Source: a virus
Length of the DNA stretch: 61,660 nt
Reading direction: 5' to 3' (one strand)
Virus record (IMG/VR): IMGVR_UViG_3300007535_000176
Coordinates: 1-61,660 of that record
Positions 8,622 to 16,816 of this stretch are shown here, one piece after another; position 1 is the stretch's first letter; every line of letters begins with the position of its first letter. A model generated the notes under the pieces. That model did no database searches, was not told where the DNA came from, and worked only from the letters and a program-made list of their open reading frames with translations. The position numbers and the translations under genes were made by a program.

Positions 8622-9886
8622 TCTGCGCCTCCAAAGTCCATGTTACACAACAATTCAGCCAACTCTGGCAAGCTACGTTTCCAATCTAGACCAGCAGTTT
8701 CATCAAACATATCCAATCTCATTTTTGCGTGTTTCATTTCATGCTGCCAATCTTTTTCATTGCCATCGCTCTCATACATGAAGTTGATGCAATTCTGCAT
8801 AGCATCCGCTGCATTTTGAACGCCGGACTCAATAAATTCCGCGCGCCGCCGTGTGAGCATGTCAGCAACTTCTTGTTTTGTCTCGGGAGGAAAATGCTTG
8901 AGACTGAATAGAGTTGGGTAGGTGACAAAGTTAGTATAGAGATTGAAATCACCTTCAATCCAATGATTGTCGATACACCATTGCACAAAGTCTGGAAACT
9001 GGTGGATGTTGAGGATACTCACTGTGACACTTGGATAAATGAACAAGCTGAGATCAGGACATTCGAACTTGAGGAAGTTGAAATTGTCTCTTGTTTTGTC
9101 CCATTTAGCACCAGTGCGTATGTATTCAAAAACATCATCCATACCGTCAATACTAGCAGCAACAGTGATAGATTCAAAATGTTTCCACCATTCTGTGATG
9201 TTCTTTCTTTTGTAGGTTATCGAACTCATGTTGGTATTGTAGCTGAGATGAACGTCCTTAGCATTACCGATGTCGATAAGATGCTCCAGTGTGTAATAAT
9301 GTTGCTTTTCCATTAGCGGCTCACCACCCGCCCAATACATACGGTCCACGGTGTTTAGGAATGGTTTAATTTTGTCAAACTCATCAGCACGAATGAACTT
9401 TTGCAAGTCGCTTGTATCTGCATCTGGATTCTGACGCTTGATAATATCTTTATGCTCTTCATACCAAGTGCTACTTAGTTCGTGTCCGCAGGTGCGGCAT
9501 TTGAGATTGCAGTGATTGCTAAAACGCAAATCAACATAGTTGAGACGAATGTCATCAATGCTGCCGTCCTCGTTGGTGTCTGCAATTTCTTGCGTATAGC
9601 GATGCAAATATGCTTCGTTCATTTGCAAACGCATACTGTCTAATCCTGCTCGCTCACGATCAAAGCAGATACGACAAGCATCATGTTCGCCATCAGCCAT
9701 CATGGTTCGACGCATTTCTTTCATGCCTTCGCTGTTCATTGCGTCAAGCAATGAAACATTGTCTTTCTTGAGGTTTCCGAACTTTTTACGATCAAGACGG
9801 TGCATGTCTGTCATACAGCACGGCAATACCTGTCCAGTTGGATGCAGATGTAAATGCATCCAAGGATAAACACACAGTTTGCTCAT
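8618..9886 (-). CDS. Twitch-domain radical SAM protein (flipped cassette)
   Basis: A 422-residue enzyme with CVYPWMH and PCC (C5, C23-C24), CRIC (C71, C74), the core CNLKCRTC (C126, C130, C133) and AGGEPL. It is the first gene of the leftward cassette, with AGGA about 6 nt ahead of the ATG as ribosome-binding site. The CxxPWxHLxxxPxGxxxxCC start is shared with the + strand paralogs at 21378 and 28110. This is the only radical SAM gene of the island on the - strand. Its substrate is unknown. Confidence 0.9.
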   Translation of the reverse strand: MSKLCVYPWMHLHLHPTGQVLPCCMTDMHRLDRKKFGNLKKDNVSLLDAMNSEGMKEMRRTMMADGEHDACRICFDRERAGLDSMRLQMNEAYLHRYTQEIADTNEDGSIDDIRLNYVDLRFSNHCNLKCRTCGHELSSTWYEEHKDIIKRQNPDADTSDLQKFIRADEFDKIKPFLNTVDRMYWAGGEPLMEKQHYYTLEHLIDIGNAKDVHLSYNTNMSSITYKRKNITEWWKHFESITVAASIDGMDDVFEYIRTGAKWDKTRDNFNFLKFECPDLSLFIYPSVTVSILNIHQFPDFVQWCIDNHWIEGDFNLYTNFVTYPTLFSLKHFPPETKQEVADMLTRRRAEFIESGVQNAADAMQNCINFMYESDGNEKDWQHEMKHAKMRLDMFDETAGLDWKRSLPELAELLCNMDFGGAE

Positions 9887-9944
9887 AGGGTTCCTAACAT
9901 TTGTTACTTCTATTTAGTGCTGACTTAATTTGCTAAATACGTGC
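9887..9944. promoter_or_regulatory. Divergent intergenic region with mirrored CTAAATA elements
   Basis: Between two outward-facing genes, TATTTAG at 9911-9917 and CTAAATA at 9933-9939 form a 7-bp inverted pair. Read leftwards, CTAAATA lies 24 nt before the ATG at 9886, a plausible position for a T4-type late -10 element (consensus TATAAATA). Read rightwards, it is only 5 nt before the ATG at 9945, which is too close for a normal leader. No sigma70-type pair is visible. Confidence 0.4.
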
Positions 9945-10691
9945 ATGGGTAAAAATTGGATTGTAGCACTAGGCGACAGCTTTACTTATGGAGACGAATT
10001 GCCAGATGATGATTTAGCACGAGGCAATCAACATCTTCGCGCCGTCATCAAAACCGCAAGATCTTATCGTAAGTTCAATGATATACCAATTGAAGTATTT
10101 GAGCAACGTAACAAATATATCAAATTGATGTGTGACGAAGGTCTTGATTATAAATCCTTTTGCAACAGCTATACCTACATAAACAAAGCTTGCGTTAAGG
10201 AAAGAATAGGTTGTCGTAATCTAGCAGTTAACGGACGCAGCGTCGACCACATACTAATTGATTTGATTGATTATTTTGAGTATAACCAACCCAGCGGAGA
10301 AATATTTGTTATTGGGACAGGTCTCAATTATCGTCACACAAAGTTCGATCAAAACAAAAAAGAGTATGCCAGTGATAATTGGCGATTTATGGCAAATGAA
10401 GCATTTGGTTCCGGCAATGATGATTTTTTTGATTATGTTTATGAATATTTTAGTAACCAAGAATACCATGAAATTATGTATCAATCAGCAGTAGATGAAA
10501 TGCGCTATATATTAGAAAGTCACAATACACCATATTATATTTTCAATGTCAAAGAACGCCTGGATCAAATCACATCAGAACACAAACTAGGTAGGTGCGC
10601 ATTTGGTCATAATGATCAACAAGCGCATCAAATTCTATCAGATGAAATTGCACTAAAAATAAGAGAAATTAGAGAACAACTAAATGATTGA
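9945..10691 (+). CDS. SGNH/GDSL hydrolase-like protein
   Basis: The ATG at 9945 gives 248 residues beginning MGKNWIVALGDSFTYGDEL, with GDS block I at the N-terminus as usual. Later FGHNDQQAHQ may supply the Asp/His pair. A TTG at 9930 is open but unlikely. There is no clear Shine-Dalgarno. It begins the second + strand run and overlaps the next gene by 8 nt. The substrate is unknown. Together with 7423, 8094 and 29840 it makes four SGNH-type proteins in the island. Confidence 0.65.
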   Translation: MGKNWIVALGDSFTYGDELPDDDLARGNQHLRAVIKTARSYRKFNDIPIEVFEQRNKYIKLMCDEGLDYKSFCNSYTYINKACVKERIGCRNLAVNGRSVDHILIDLIDYFEYNQPSGEIFVIGTGLNYRHTKFDQNKKEYASDNWRFMANEAFGSGNDDFFDYVYEYFSNQEYHEIMYQSAVDEMRYILESHNTPYYIFNVKERLDQITSEHKLGRCAFGHNDQQAHQILSDEIALKIREIREQLND

Positions 10692-11220
10692 ATACCTTTA
10701 TCTATTTGGAACCCACAATCCATTTACAGCTGAACAATTAGCTAGATTTCCGATAATCGATAAAACAAGGGAACAAGACAATAATCTGATTGAAATTACA
10801 AACCGTATTGCCAAATACGAGTATACAGAATTTGATATGGTATGTGTAATTGATCCAGGCTGGGAAATTATTGGACAAAAACCAAATCGCAGTGTTGATT
10901 ACCAAAGGAAAATGTTTCGCAAGGCAGGATTAGAAAACAGTGTAAATGACGACACAGTTCTAGTATTACAGCATCTTTATCTTATGAGAAGGATGAGATC
11001 TGTATTGCCTCGTGATCAATTACACATACACAGTTATGAGACCTATCGTAAGGTAAACGATCGCAAGGATTTTTTAAAACCTCAGCAGGTTGTAGTGGAT
11101 TATTGTGCTGTGGAATTGAGAAAGACAATTGATACCAAGACTCTTGAACAATTAGACAGAGATTTAAGCATAAAATTAGGGATAATAGATGAAGACGCAA
11201 CTGATATCTCACGCCCGTAG
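10684..11220 (+). CDS. Unidentified protein
   Basis: A 178-residue protein overlapping both neighbours (8 nt upstream, 32 nt downstream). It starts MIEYLYLFGTHNPFT, faintly recalling a nucleotidyltransferase-type first strand, but no HxGH or other diagnostic motif follows. The C-terminal half is rich in charged residues (ELRKTID, LDRDLSIKLG). No function is assigned. Its position between an SGNH protein and a sulfotransferase suggests a role in the same pathway. Confidence 0.65.
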   Translation: MIEYLYLFGTHNPFTAEQLARFPIIDKTREQDNNLIEITNRIAKYEYTEFDMVCVIDPGWEIIGQKPNRSVDYQRKMFRKAGLENSVNDDTVLVLQHLYLMRRMRSVLPRDQLHIHSYETYRKVNDRKDFLKPQQVVVDYCAVELRKTIDTKTLEQLDRDLSIKLGIIDEDATDISRP

Positions 11221-11923
11221 CGGATCAACATATCTGTATGATGTCATTTATCATAGTATTTTGGCATCTAATCCACATACTTTTGTGTTTAATGAACCGT
11301 TCAATATGAGTCAGAGAAAATTGCGCGATTTGAGTGATGACGAAAAAGACTTTTTATTGCAGAGTCGATTAGAGAAACTGGTTAAATTGCCACATGTATA
11401 TCAAAAATCACACATACACCATTATAATTTTTTGAACACTAGACAAATGGAATATTACAAAACAAGTGAATGGTATAACATTTTCCTTTATAGACGGGAT
11501 CTATTTGAAAGCACCATGAGTCAGCTAATTAGTGACAAAACAAAGATGTGGATACGCTATGAAGAGTTGGATAGGCCTCCCCTTATTACATCTCGCGACT
11601 TTGCTCGTGTTCTTAAAGTGCAAATTGAAGCAAGAGAAGAATTATTCAATCTCAAATATTTTGTTCCAAATGAAATTGTAATCTATGAAGATCTTGTTTT
11701 TGTTAGAGAAACTGATTATGAATCCTTGGCCATCAGTGAGATAATTGGCCCATTCGTTAGTGGCAAAGAATTAGTTGAGCGAGCACCAGACAAAAAAGAG
11801 ATTGTATCTAATTATGATCAATTATTAGATCAGTATTATAAAACTGTCAAGGATATGACGTTTGAAAACTTTGAATTGGACGGCAGAATGATTACTGCAA
11901 CACGTCTAGAGGAGGCAATATGA
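11189..11923 (+). CDS. Sulfotransferase-like P-loop protein
   Basis: A 244-residue protein starting MKTQLISHARSGSTYLYDV. The RSGSTYL segment matches the 5'-phosphosulfate-binding loop of PAPS-dependent sulfotransferases. The RRDLFESTMSQL segment matches the region carrying the 3'-phosphate-binding Arg/Ser. AGGG lies about 8 nt before the start, which overlaps the previous gene by 32 nt. It is a paralog of 13513-14262. The acceptor is unknown; phage or bacterial relatives sulfate sugars and small molecules (family knowledge). Confidence 0.65.
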   Translation: MKTQLISHARSGSTYLYDVIYHSILASNPHTFVFNEPFNMSQRKLRDLSDDEKDFLLQSRLEKLVKLPHVYQKSHIHHYNFLNTRQMEYYKTSEWYNIFLYRRDLFESTMSQLISDKTKMWIRYEELDRPPLITSRDFARVLKVQIEAREELFNLKYFVPNEIVIYEDLVFVRETDYESLAISEIIGPFVSGKELVERAPDKKEIVSNYDQLLDQYYKTVKDMTFENFELDGRMITATRLEEAI

Positions 11924-13410
11924 CCTATTGGGGTGTGAGCGCAATGAGCCATGATGCGGCTCTTGCTGTTTACCAAAATGACAAAATCGTGTATGCTAGT
12001 CATGGCGAACGTTACAGCAGAATCAAGAACGACCAAAATCTGCACGCCGAGCAAATCAGTGAGGCTTTGCAGTATGGTCGGCCCGAGCGTGTATTCTTCT
12101 ATGAAAATACAACAAAAAAGAAGACAAGGCAGGCGCGCTCGGGCCAATATCGTTTACTATTCAAAGAAAGCCCAAGCACATACATGAAAAAATTGGGTGT
12201 TGATGTGCCTGTTACTATGTTTGATCATCATTACAGCCATGCAGCTTATGGCTACTACTCATCTGGTCTTTACCAAGAAACATGTGACGTATTGGTAATT
12301 GATAGCATAGGTGAATTTGAAACCATTAGTGTGTGGCGCGGGCGCCATGGCAAGTTACACAAAGCATGGAGTCAAGATTATCCGCACAGTGTTGGACTGT
12401 GGTATAGTGCGATGACACAGCGTTTAGGACTTAAACCACAAGAGCATGAATATATTCTCATGGGAATGGCTGCACTGGGTGATCCAGGCCGCTTTTATCA
12501 AACAATACGAGACGATTTCTTTGAATGCTTGCCCGGCCACAACAACCCAGAGGTTCGCTTTCGTGAAAATCTACATCGTGGTTGTTTGTGGTGGCGCCGG
12601 GATTTAGTCAATGTCCAAGATTATGTCGACATCGCTGCCGCAGTCCAAAAAATATATGAAGAGATTTTTGTGGGTATACTCAGTTGGATGAGCAAGATTA
12701 CTGAAAGCGATCAGGTTGCTATTGTTGGTGGTTGTGCATTGAATTGCGTGGCCAATACTCTTGCATACAATTTTTACGAGCGTGTTTGGATACCACCCAA
12801 TCCAGGAGATGCTGGCAGCAGCATTGGCGCCATCATGGCCGCCCTGGAAAAGCCAGTGGTTGTTCATGACGCATATTTAGGGACAGAAATAAATGGAGAA
12901 TATCCTTTCCAAGATGTATTACAGGACCTGGAAGGGCGGGGCATTAGCGCAGTGGCATCGGGTCCAGCTGAATTCGGCCCTCGCGCTTTGGGACATAGAA
13001 GTATCCTCGCCGATCCCAGACTATTGGGAATCAAAGATCAAGTTAATAAGATCAAACAGCGTGAAGAGTTTCGGCCATTTGCGCCGATGATATTGCGGGA
13101 ACATGCCGCACGATATTTTCACTTACCACGGACTGACTTTGACGCACCTTACATGCAATATGCCATACCGTGTATATCTCCACAATTGTATCCTGGTATC
13201 ACTCACATTGACGGCACAAGCCGTGTTCAAACAGTTGATCGTTGCCATGGCAATGTGCGCACTCTACTAGAACGTTGGTATGAACGCACTGGTTGTCCCA
13301 TGCTACTCAACACCAGTCTCAACATCAAAGGTGAGCCACTGGTAAATACACGTGAGGATGCAGAACGTTGGAGTGTAGTCCACGGTCTAGCAGTGAGGAC
13401 AGCCAAATGA
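11920..13410 (+). CDS. Carbamoyltransferase (NodU/CmcH family)
   Basis: A 496-residue protein with both family domains. The N-terminal ASKHA-like domain has SHDAALAV and the metal-binding FDHHYSHAAYG (H103, H104, H107). The C-terminal YrdC-like part has EFGPRALGHRSILADPR, FRPFAPM and LLNTSLNIKGEP. Such enzymes transfer a carbamoyl group from carbamoyl phosphate, through carbamoyl-adenylate, to a hydroxyl of a sugar or antibiotic. It is joined to the upstream sulfotransferase and the downstream micro-gene by 4-nt ATGA overlaps, implying one translational unit. Confidence 0.92.
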   Translation: MTYWGVSAMSHDAALAVYQNDKIVYASHGERYSRIKNDQNLHAEQISEALQYGRPERVFFYENTTKKKTRQARSGQYRLLFKESPSTYMKKLGVDVPVTMFDHHYSHAAYGYYSSGLYQETCDVLVIDSIGEFETISVWRGRHGKLHKAWSQDYPHSVGLWYSAMTQRLGLKPQEHEYILMGMAALGDPGRFYQTIRDDFFECLPGHNNPEVRFRENLHRGCLWWRRDLVNVQDYVDIAAAVQKIYEEIFVGILSWMSKITESDQVAIVGGCALNCVANTLAYNFYERVWIPPNPGDAGSSIGAIMAALEKPVVVHDAYLGTEINGEYPFQDVLQDLEGRGISAVASGPAEFGPRALGHRSILADPRLLGIKDQVNKIKQREEFRPFAPMILREHAARYFHLPRTDFDAPYMQYAIPCISPQLYPGITHIDGTSRVQTVDRCHGNVRTLLERWYERTGCPMLLNTSLNIKGEPLVNTREDAERWSVVHGLAVRTAK

Positions 13411-13511
13411 TCAAATGGGTTAAAGAACGTATTCAGAAATGGCGCAAAAGACGTGAGCGCAAGCGCAAGCTCAAAGAGCTAGCGGAAAAGGATCCGTTTA
13501 TCTACGATTAA
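13407..13511 (+). CDS. Micro-protein of 34 aa, Lys/Arg-rich, ends KDPFIYD
   Basis: Starts with an ATGA overlap on the carbamoyltransferase stop and ends one base before the next gene's ATG. The peptide begins MIKWVKERIQKWRKR, is dominated by Lys/Arg (helical, amphipathic-looking) and ends AEKDPFIYD. It aligns with the - strand micro-gene at 7347-7439: W at matching spacing, a basic block, then the shared KDPFIY tail. Two copies, both embedded between island genes, argue for a conserved small protein. The role is unknown: enzyme substrate, RNA/DNA binder or small regulator. Confidence 0.82.
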   Translation: MIKWVKERIQKWRKRRERKRKLKELAEKDPFIYD

Positions 13512-13512
13512 A

Positions 13513-14262
13513 ATGCATCAAGATATTCATATCGTTAGTTTAGCGCGAAGTGGATCAAACTATCTACATGAAATCGTGTGTAAGGGATTGGATAGGTCTT
13601 GGAATCTTGATCCATATTATGAATTTACTATTGAACCATTCAATATTGATAAATTAAGAACAGAAATACCTAATTTAAGAAGTTTACTTACCAGAAGAGC
13701 TTGTTTTGTTGGTGACACAATAAATGTTATTGTAAAAAACCATTACTATGAATTAGAATATCTGAATAATTATTCACAAACATTGTATCAACGTGCCTAC
13801 CAAAAATCTTTTTATCGTGTTTTGTTACTAAGACGAAATTTATGGCATTCATCAATGAGTTTAAGCATAAGTTTAGCTAAGGGCGAATGGTCACAATACA
13901 CATCTAGTCAGGTAACGATCGATCCTCGATTGTTTAGGCAGTCTATCAATTATTACATCATGCATCTAAAAGATATACAACAAAATCGTTTAGGGTTAGA
14001 CTACAATAAAATAGTTTATTATGAAGATTTGAGTTTTGATCATGTTCAAGATCTTGAGCTTATAGGGTTGAACTGTAAAAACAAGATCACTAGCATGACC
14101 ACAAAGAAGTCATATAATAAAAAGATGATTGTTGAGAACTATGATGAACTCAAATATGTGTTTAATGAGGTAATTAAGGATATCGGACCGAACTTGCCCT
14201 TTGATTTTTATGACGGAAAGATGATATCGATTGACATACATGATCAACACAGCTATACTTAA
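13513..14262 (+). CDS. Sulfotransferase-like P-loop protein
   Basis: A 249-residue protein beginning MHQDIHIVSLARSGSNYLHE, with the ARSGSNYL loop equivalent to the phosphosulfate loop of the paralog at 11189-11923. LLRRNLWHSSMSLS matches the second conserved region, and both end with an ENYDEL / SNYDQL-type segment and a D-G-K/R-MI tail. The two genes flank the carbamoyltransferase and the micro-gene. Base composition is more A+T-rich than its neighbours by eye. The acceptor is unknown. Confidence 0.6.
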   Translation: MHQDIHIVSLARSGSNYLHEIVCKGLDRSWNLDPYYEFTIEPFNIDKLRTEIPNLRSLLTRRACFVGDTINVIVKNHYYELEYLNNYSQTLYQRAYQKSFYRVLLLRRNLWHSSMSLSISLAKGEWSQYTSSQVTIDPRLFRQSINYYIMHLKDIQQNRLGLDYNKIVYYEDLSFDHVQDLELIGLNCKNKITSMTTKKSYNKKMIVENYDELKYVFNEVIKDIGPNLPFDFYDGKMISIDIHDQHSYT

Positions 14263-14277
14263 ACTAAAGGAGTTCAC

Positions 14278-14985
14278 GTGCTCGACGTATTTTTTCTGAG
14301 CTATGATGAGCCGTTTGCTGATGAAAACTACGAAATACTCAAGATGTTTGCGCCCCGTGCCAAGAGGGTGCATGGAATTCGAGGCATATTTGAGGCACAC
14401 CAAGAGTGTGCCCGCCAAAGCAAAACCAGTCATTTCTACGTTATCGACGCCGACGCTGTCATAGAAGAAGAGTTCAGCTTTCGCTTCACACCCAGTTCAG
14501 ATCGTTTTGTTTATGAAACGGTTCCTGAGACTGAGTGTGTTTTCGTGTGGCGATCTCGAAATCCTGTCAATGATCTTATCTATGGTTATGGAGCAGCCAA
14601 ACTCTTCCCCAAGAACAAGCTTTTGGAAGCAGAACACTGGAACGTGGATATGACTACAACAATTGGAGCACCGTTTGTACCAAAATACCAAATCAGCAAC
14701 GTTACCGCGTTTAACACAGATCCTTTTAATGCCTGGAAAAGTAGTTTCCGAGAGTGCACTAAACTTGCTAGCAGTATTATCCCGAATGGAGATAACACTG
14801 ACAACGAATACAGGCTCAATGTCTGGTGTAACCGTGGTGCCCGCCGGCCCTTTGGTGAAATGGCTATTAGGGGCGCCCGCCAAGGCCGTGATTTCGGTCA
14901 ACGATATCGTGATCGTCCAGACATCCTTGCTAAGATCAACGATTTTGGATGGTTGAGGGAGGTATTTGCAACCCATGCTCATTAA
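14278..14985 (+). CDS. Glycosyltransferase-like protein (GT-A type, DAD motif)
   Basis: GTG start at 14278 with AAAGGAG six bases ahead. The 235-residue protein begins MLDVFFLSYDEPFADENY, with a GT-A-like first strand, then HFYVIDADAVIEE, carrying a DxD-type metal/nucleotide-sugar motif. PFGEMAIRGARQGRD sits near the C-terminus. It is compact compared with many glycosyltransferases. The donor and acceptor are unknown. The following gene starts 11 nt inside its end. Confidence 0.55.
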   Translation: MLDVFFLSYDEPFADENYEILKMFAPRAKRVHGIRGIFEAHQECARQSKTSHFYVIDADAVIEEEFSFRFTPSSDRFVYETVPETECVFVWRSRNPVNDLIYGYGAAKLFPKNKLLEAEHWNVDMTTTIGAPFVPKYQISNVTAFNTDPFNAWKSSFRECTKLASSIIPNGDNTDNEYRLNVWCNRGARRPFGEMAIRGARQGRDFGQRYRDRPDILAKINDFGWLREVFATHAH

Positions 14986-16018
14986 AAGTGAATTACTAGA
15001 CAGGATGGAGATTCTCTATCCTTATAAGCCTGTATTTGGAGATCTTCGTAGAGCTTACATTGATAGAGATCTTAGCAGCATGTTCCGCGTATTTGAAGAA
15101 ATATGGCAAGTGTCGTTTGATGATGTGAGGCGGACGGTAATGGAGAAGGATCTTCACAGCTTATTTCGACTCTGGGAACAATACCCACACATTCGTGACG
15201 ACCTTCGCAAGGCAACCCTTGAAGACAATCTGTGGAGTTTATTCCGCCTGTTCGATCCCGATGAACCAAATGTAGTTGATGATCTTCATCTGGAAGAGGA
15301 AGGATTTGATCCTCGAGACTTCAAAAAGTTTGTAATGGATGATAATACATGGAGCATGTATAGAATGATGCTGCACATACAAGATACTCAAATTGTGCGC
15401 ACAGTCAAAAGCTTTCATGCTAAAGGTATTCGTTTTGAGAAGGACAGTCTCAGTCGCGGCCAATTACAAAGCAAGATGTGGCTTATACAAGAGCTCAAGA
15501 GATTGGACTTGGATTTAGGCACTGTTTTTCTTTGTGCTGGGTGGTATGGCATACTAGCAGTTTTGATGTTCGAACACGAGTTAAATATTGATAAGATTCG
15601 CAGCTTTGATCTTGATCCAGAGGTGGCCGACATAGCAGACAAATTTAATCTTCCCTGGCTAGTGCAAGAATGGAAATTCAAGGCATCAACATGTGATATA
15701 CACGACATTGATTGGCCAGATTTTCATTATGACGTTGTCCGCAGCGATGGATCTCAAGTTACCCTGCGTGACCGCGCCAATACTGTGATTAACACCAGCT
15801 GCGAGCATATTGAACAGTTTGAAGATTGGTATCAGGGTATTCCAACAGGAACACTGGTTATATTACAAAGTAATGATTACGACGTTGTTCCAGAACACGT
15901 AAATACTGTTCCTGATCTACATGCTTTTGAACAACAAACGCCTATGAGTGAAGTTCTTTATAACGGTGAATTAAACCTGGGCCATTATAATCGTTTCATG
16001 CGTATTGGATATAAATGA
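14975..16018 (+). CDS. Four-repeat N-terminus fused to a SAM methyltransferase-like domain
   Basis: The ATG at 14975 is preferred; a TTG at 14966 is also open behind GGGAGG. The 347-residue protein has four degenerate repeats at about 23-42, 50-69, 76-95 and 115-134. Each has the pattern D-hydrophobic-R/K-R/K, then D/N-L/T-x-S-hydrophobic-F/Y-R. The C-terminal half has a Rossmann methyltransferase pattern: VFLCAGWYGILA (about 184-195) and RSFDLDPEV (209-217). The repeats may be a helical binding surface (inference). The methyl acceptor is unknown. Confidence 0.65.
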   Translation: MLIKSELLDRMEILYPYKPVFGDLRRAYIDRDLSSMFRVFEEIWQVSFDDVRRTVMEKDLHSLFRLWEQYPHIRDDLRKATLEDNLWSLFRLFDPDEPNVVDDLHLEEEGFDPRDFKKFVMDDNTWSMYRMMLHIQDTQIVRTVKSFHAKGIRFEKDSLSRGQLQSKMWLIQELKRLDLDLGTVFLCAGWYGILAVLMFEHELNIDKIRSFDLDPEVADIADKFNLPWLVQEWKFKASTCDIHDIDWPDFHYDVVRSDGSQVTLRDRANTVINTSCEHIEQFEDWYQGIPTGTLVILQSNDYDVVPEHVNTVPDLHAFEQQTPMSEVLYNGELNLGHYNRFMRIGYK

Positions 16019-16242
16019 GAGATCTAGACAAAATACCATTGAGAGAATTACAAACATTGAGCGCACGAGCACTCAGCGTGATGTCTGCTACCAATAATAA
16101 TATCTGGCAATTCAACCGCCAGGCACACCACAACAGCCAGAACTGGTATCGTGCCGTGATACGTTGGTATATAGAACAATACGGCGGGTGGCCTGATGAA
16201 GTAGGTCCAGGCTGTGAAGTAAGGCTAATACAAGATGACTGA
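16015..16242 (+). CDS. Small unidentified protein (75 aa)
   Basis: Begins in a 4-nt ATGA overlap with the preceding methyltransferase-like gene and runs 8 nt into the next gene, so it is positioned as a translated operon member. It has an R-E-L-Q-x-L-S-x-R-A-L motif near the N-terminus, an aromatic middle (NWYRAVIRWYIEQYGGWP) and an acidic end. No family recognised. It is too small and Trp/Tyr-rich for a typical enzyme and may be a partner of a neighbour. Confidence 0.65.
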   Translation: MRDLDKIPLRELQTLSARALSVMSATNNNIWQFNRQAHHNSQNWYRAVIRWYIEQYGGWPDEVGPGCEVRLIQDD

Positions 16243-16804
16243 ACCCAAAAAGAAACAACTAAAAACCAAACAAGGCGAAGTCCATGTTGAAGAAGATTAT
16301 GTAACCAAAAAACTATCCAAACCCAAGCCTTGGTTAACTCCAACTTGGCTTGAGTATTATAAAGATCTCAGTGACGCTAATCCAGATCTTATCAAAGTTT
16401 ATGAGATAATAGATCAACAAACCTATAGAATGGAACGTATTGATATTATCAATAATTTAGAAGTCATACTTAAAGAGCCAGAATACTATACCATACTTAA
16501 TAAACAAATCATAAGTGAAGTCATTCGTGTGATTAATGAAAGTTGGGTGCAAGCGATCAAATATAGTAATCGCTTTCCTGAACTGCATAAGTATTATGTC
16601 AATACAGACCTTACTCTGGACAATTTGGTTTTGACTACAGATTACAAGGTTAGAGTTGTAGATCCTGAAAGCTATAATTTTGTCGATAATCTTGATTACA
16701 CAGAAAAGTATTATCTTAATCAAGTCAATCTCATGTATAAATTGCAGAAGTATTTCTACACTGTGATCGATCGCAATCACATGGGTCCAATATTTCCACA
16801 ATGA
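16235..16804 (+). CDS. Small protein with kinase-fold catalytic-loop signature
   Basis: A 189-residue protein. Its C-terminal half reads YVNTDLTLDNLVLTTDYK, then VRVVDPESYNF. This resembles the catalytic loop (HxD...N) and metal-binding Asp (DFG/IDxE) of protein-kinase and aminoglycoside-phosphotransferase folds, but the usual His/Gly before the first Asp is Asn-Thr. No glycine-rich N-lobe is obvious, and at 189 residues it is shorter than a full kinase. It may be a minimal or degenerate phosphotransferase. The N-terminus is Lys-rich. Confidence in the fold is moderate, in the activity low. Confidence 0.45.
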   Translation: MTEPKKKQLKTKQGEVHVEEDYVTKKLSKPKPWLTPTWLEYYKDLSDANPDLIKVYEIIDQQTYRMERIDIINNLEVILKEPEYYTILNKQIISEVIRVINESWVQAIKYSNRFPELHKYYVNTDLTLDNLVLTTDYKVRVVDPESYNFVDNLDYTEKYYLNQVNLMYKLQKYFYTVIDRNHMGPIFPQ

Positions 16805-16816
16805 TTGAGTATTTGA

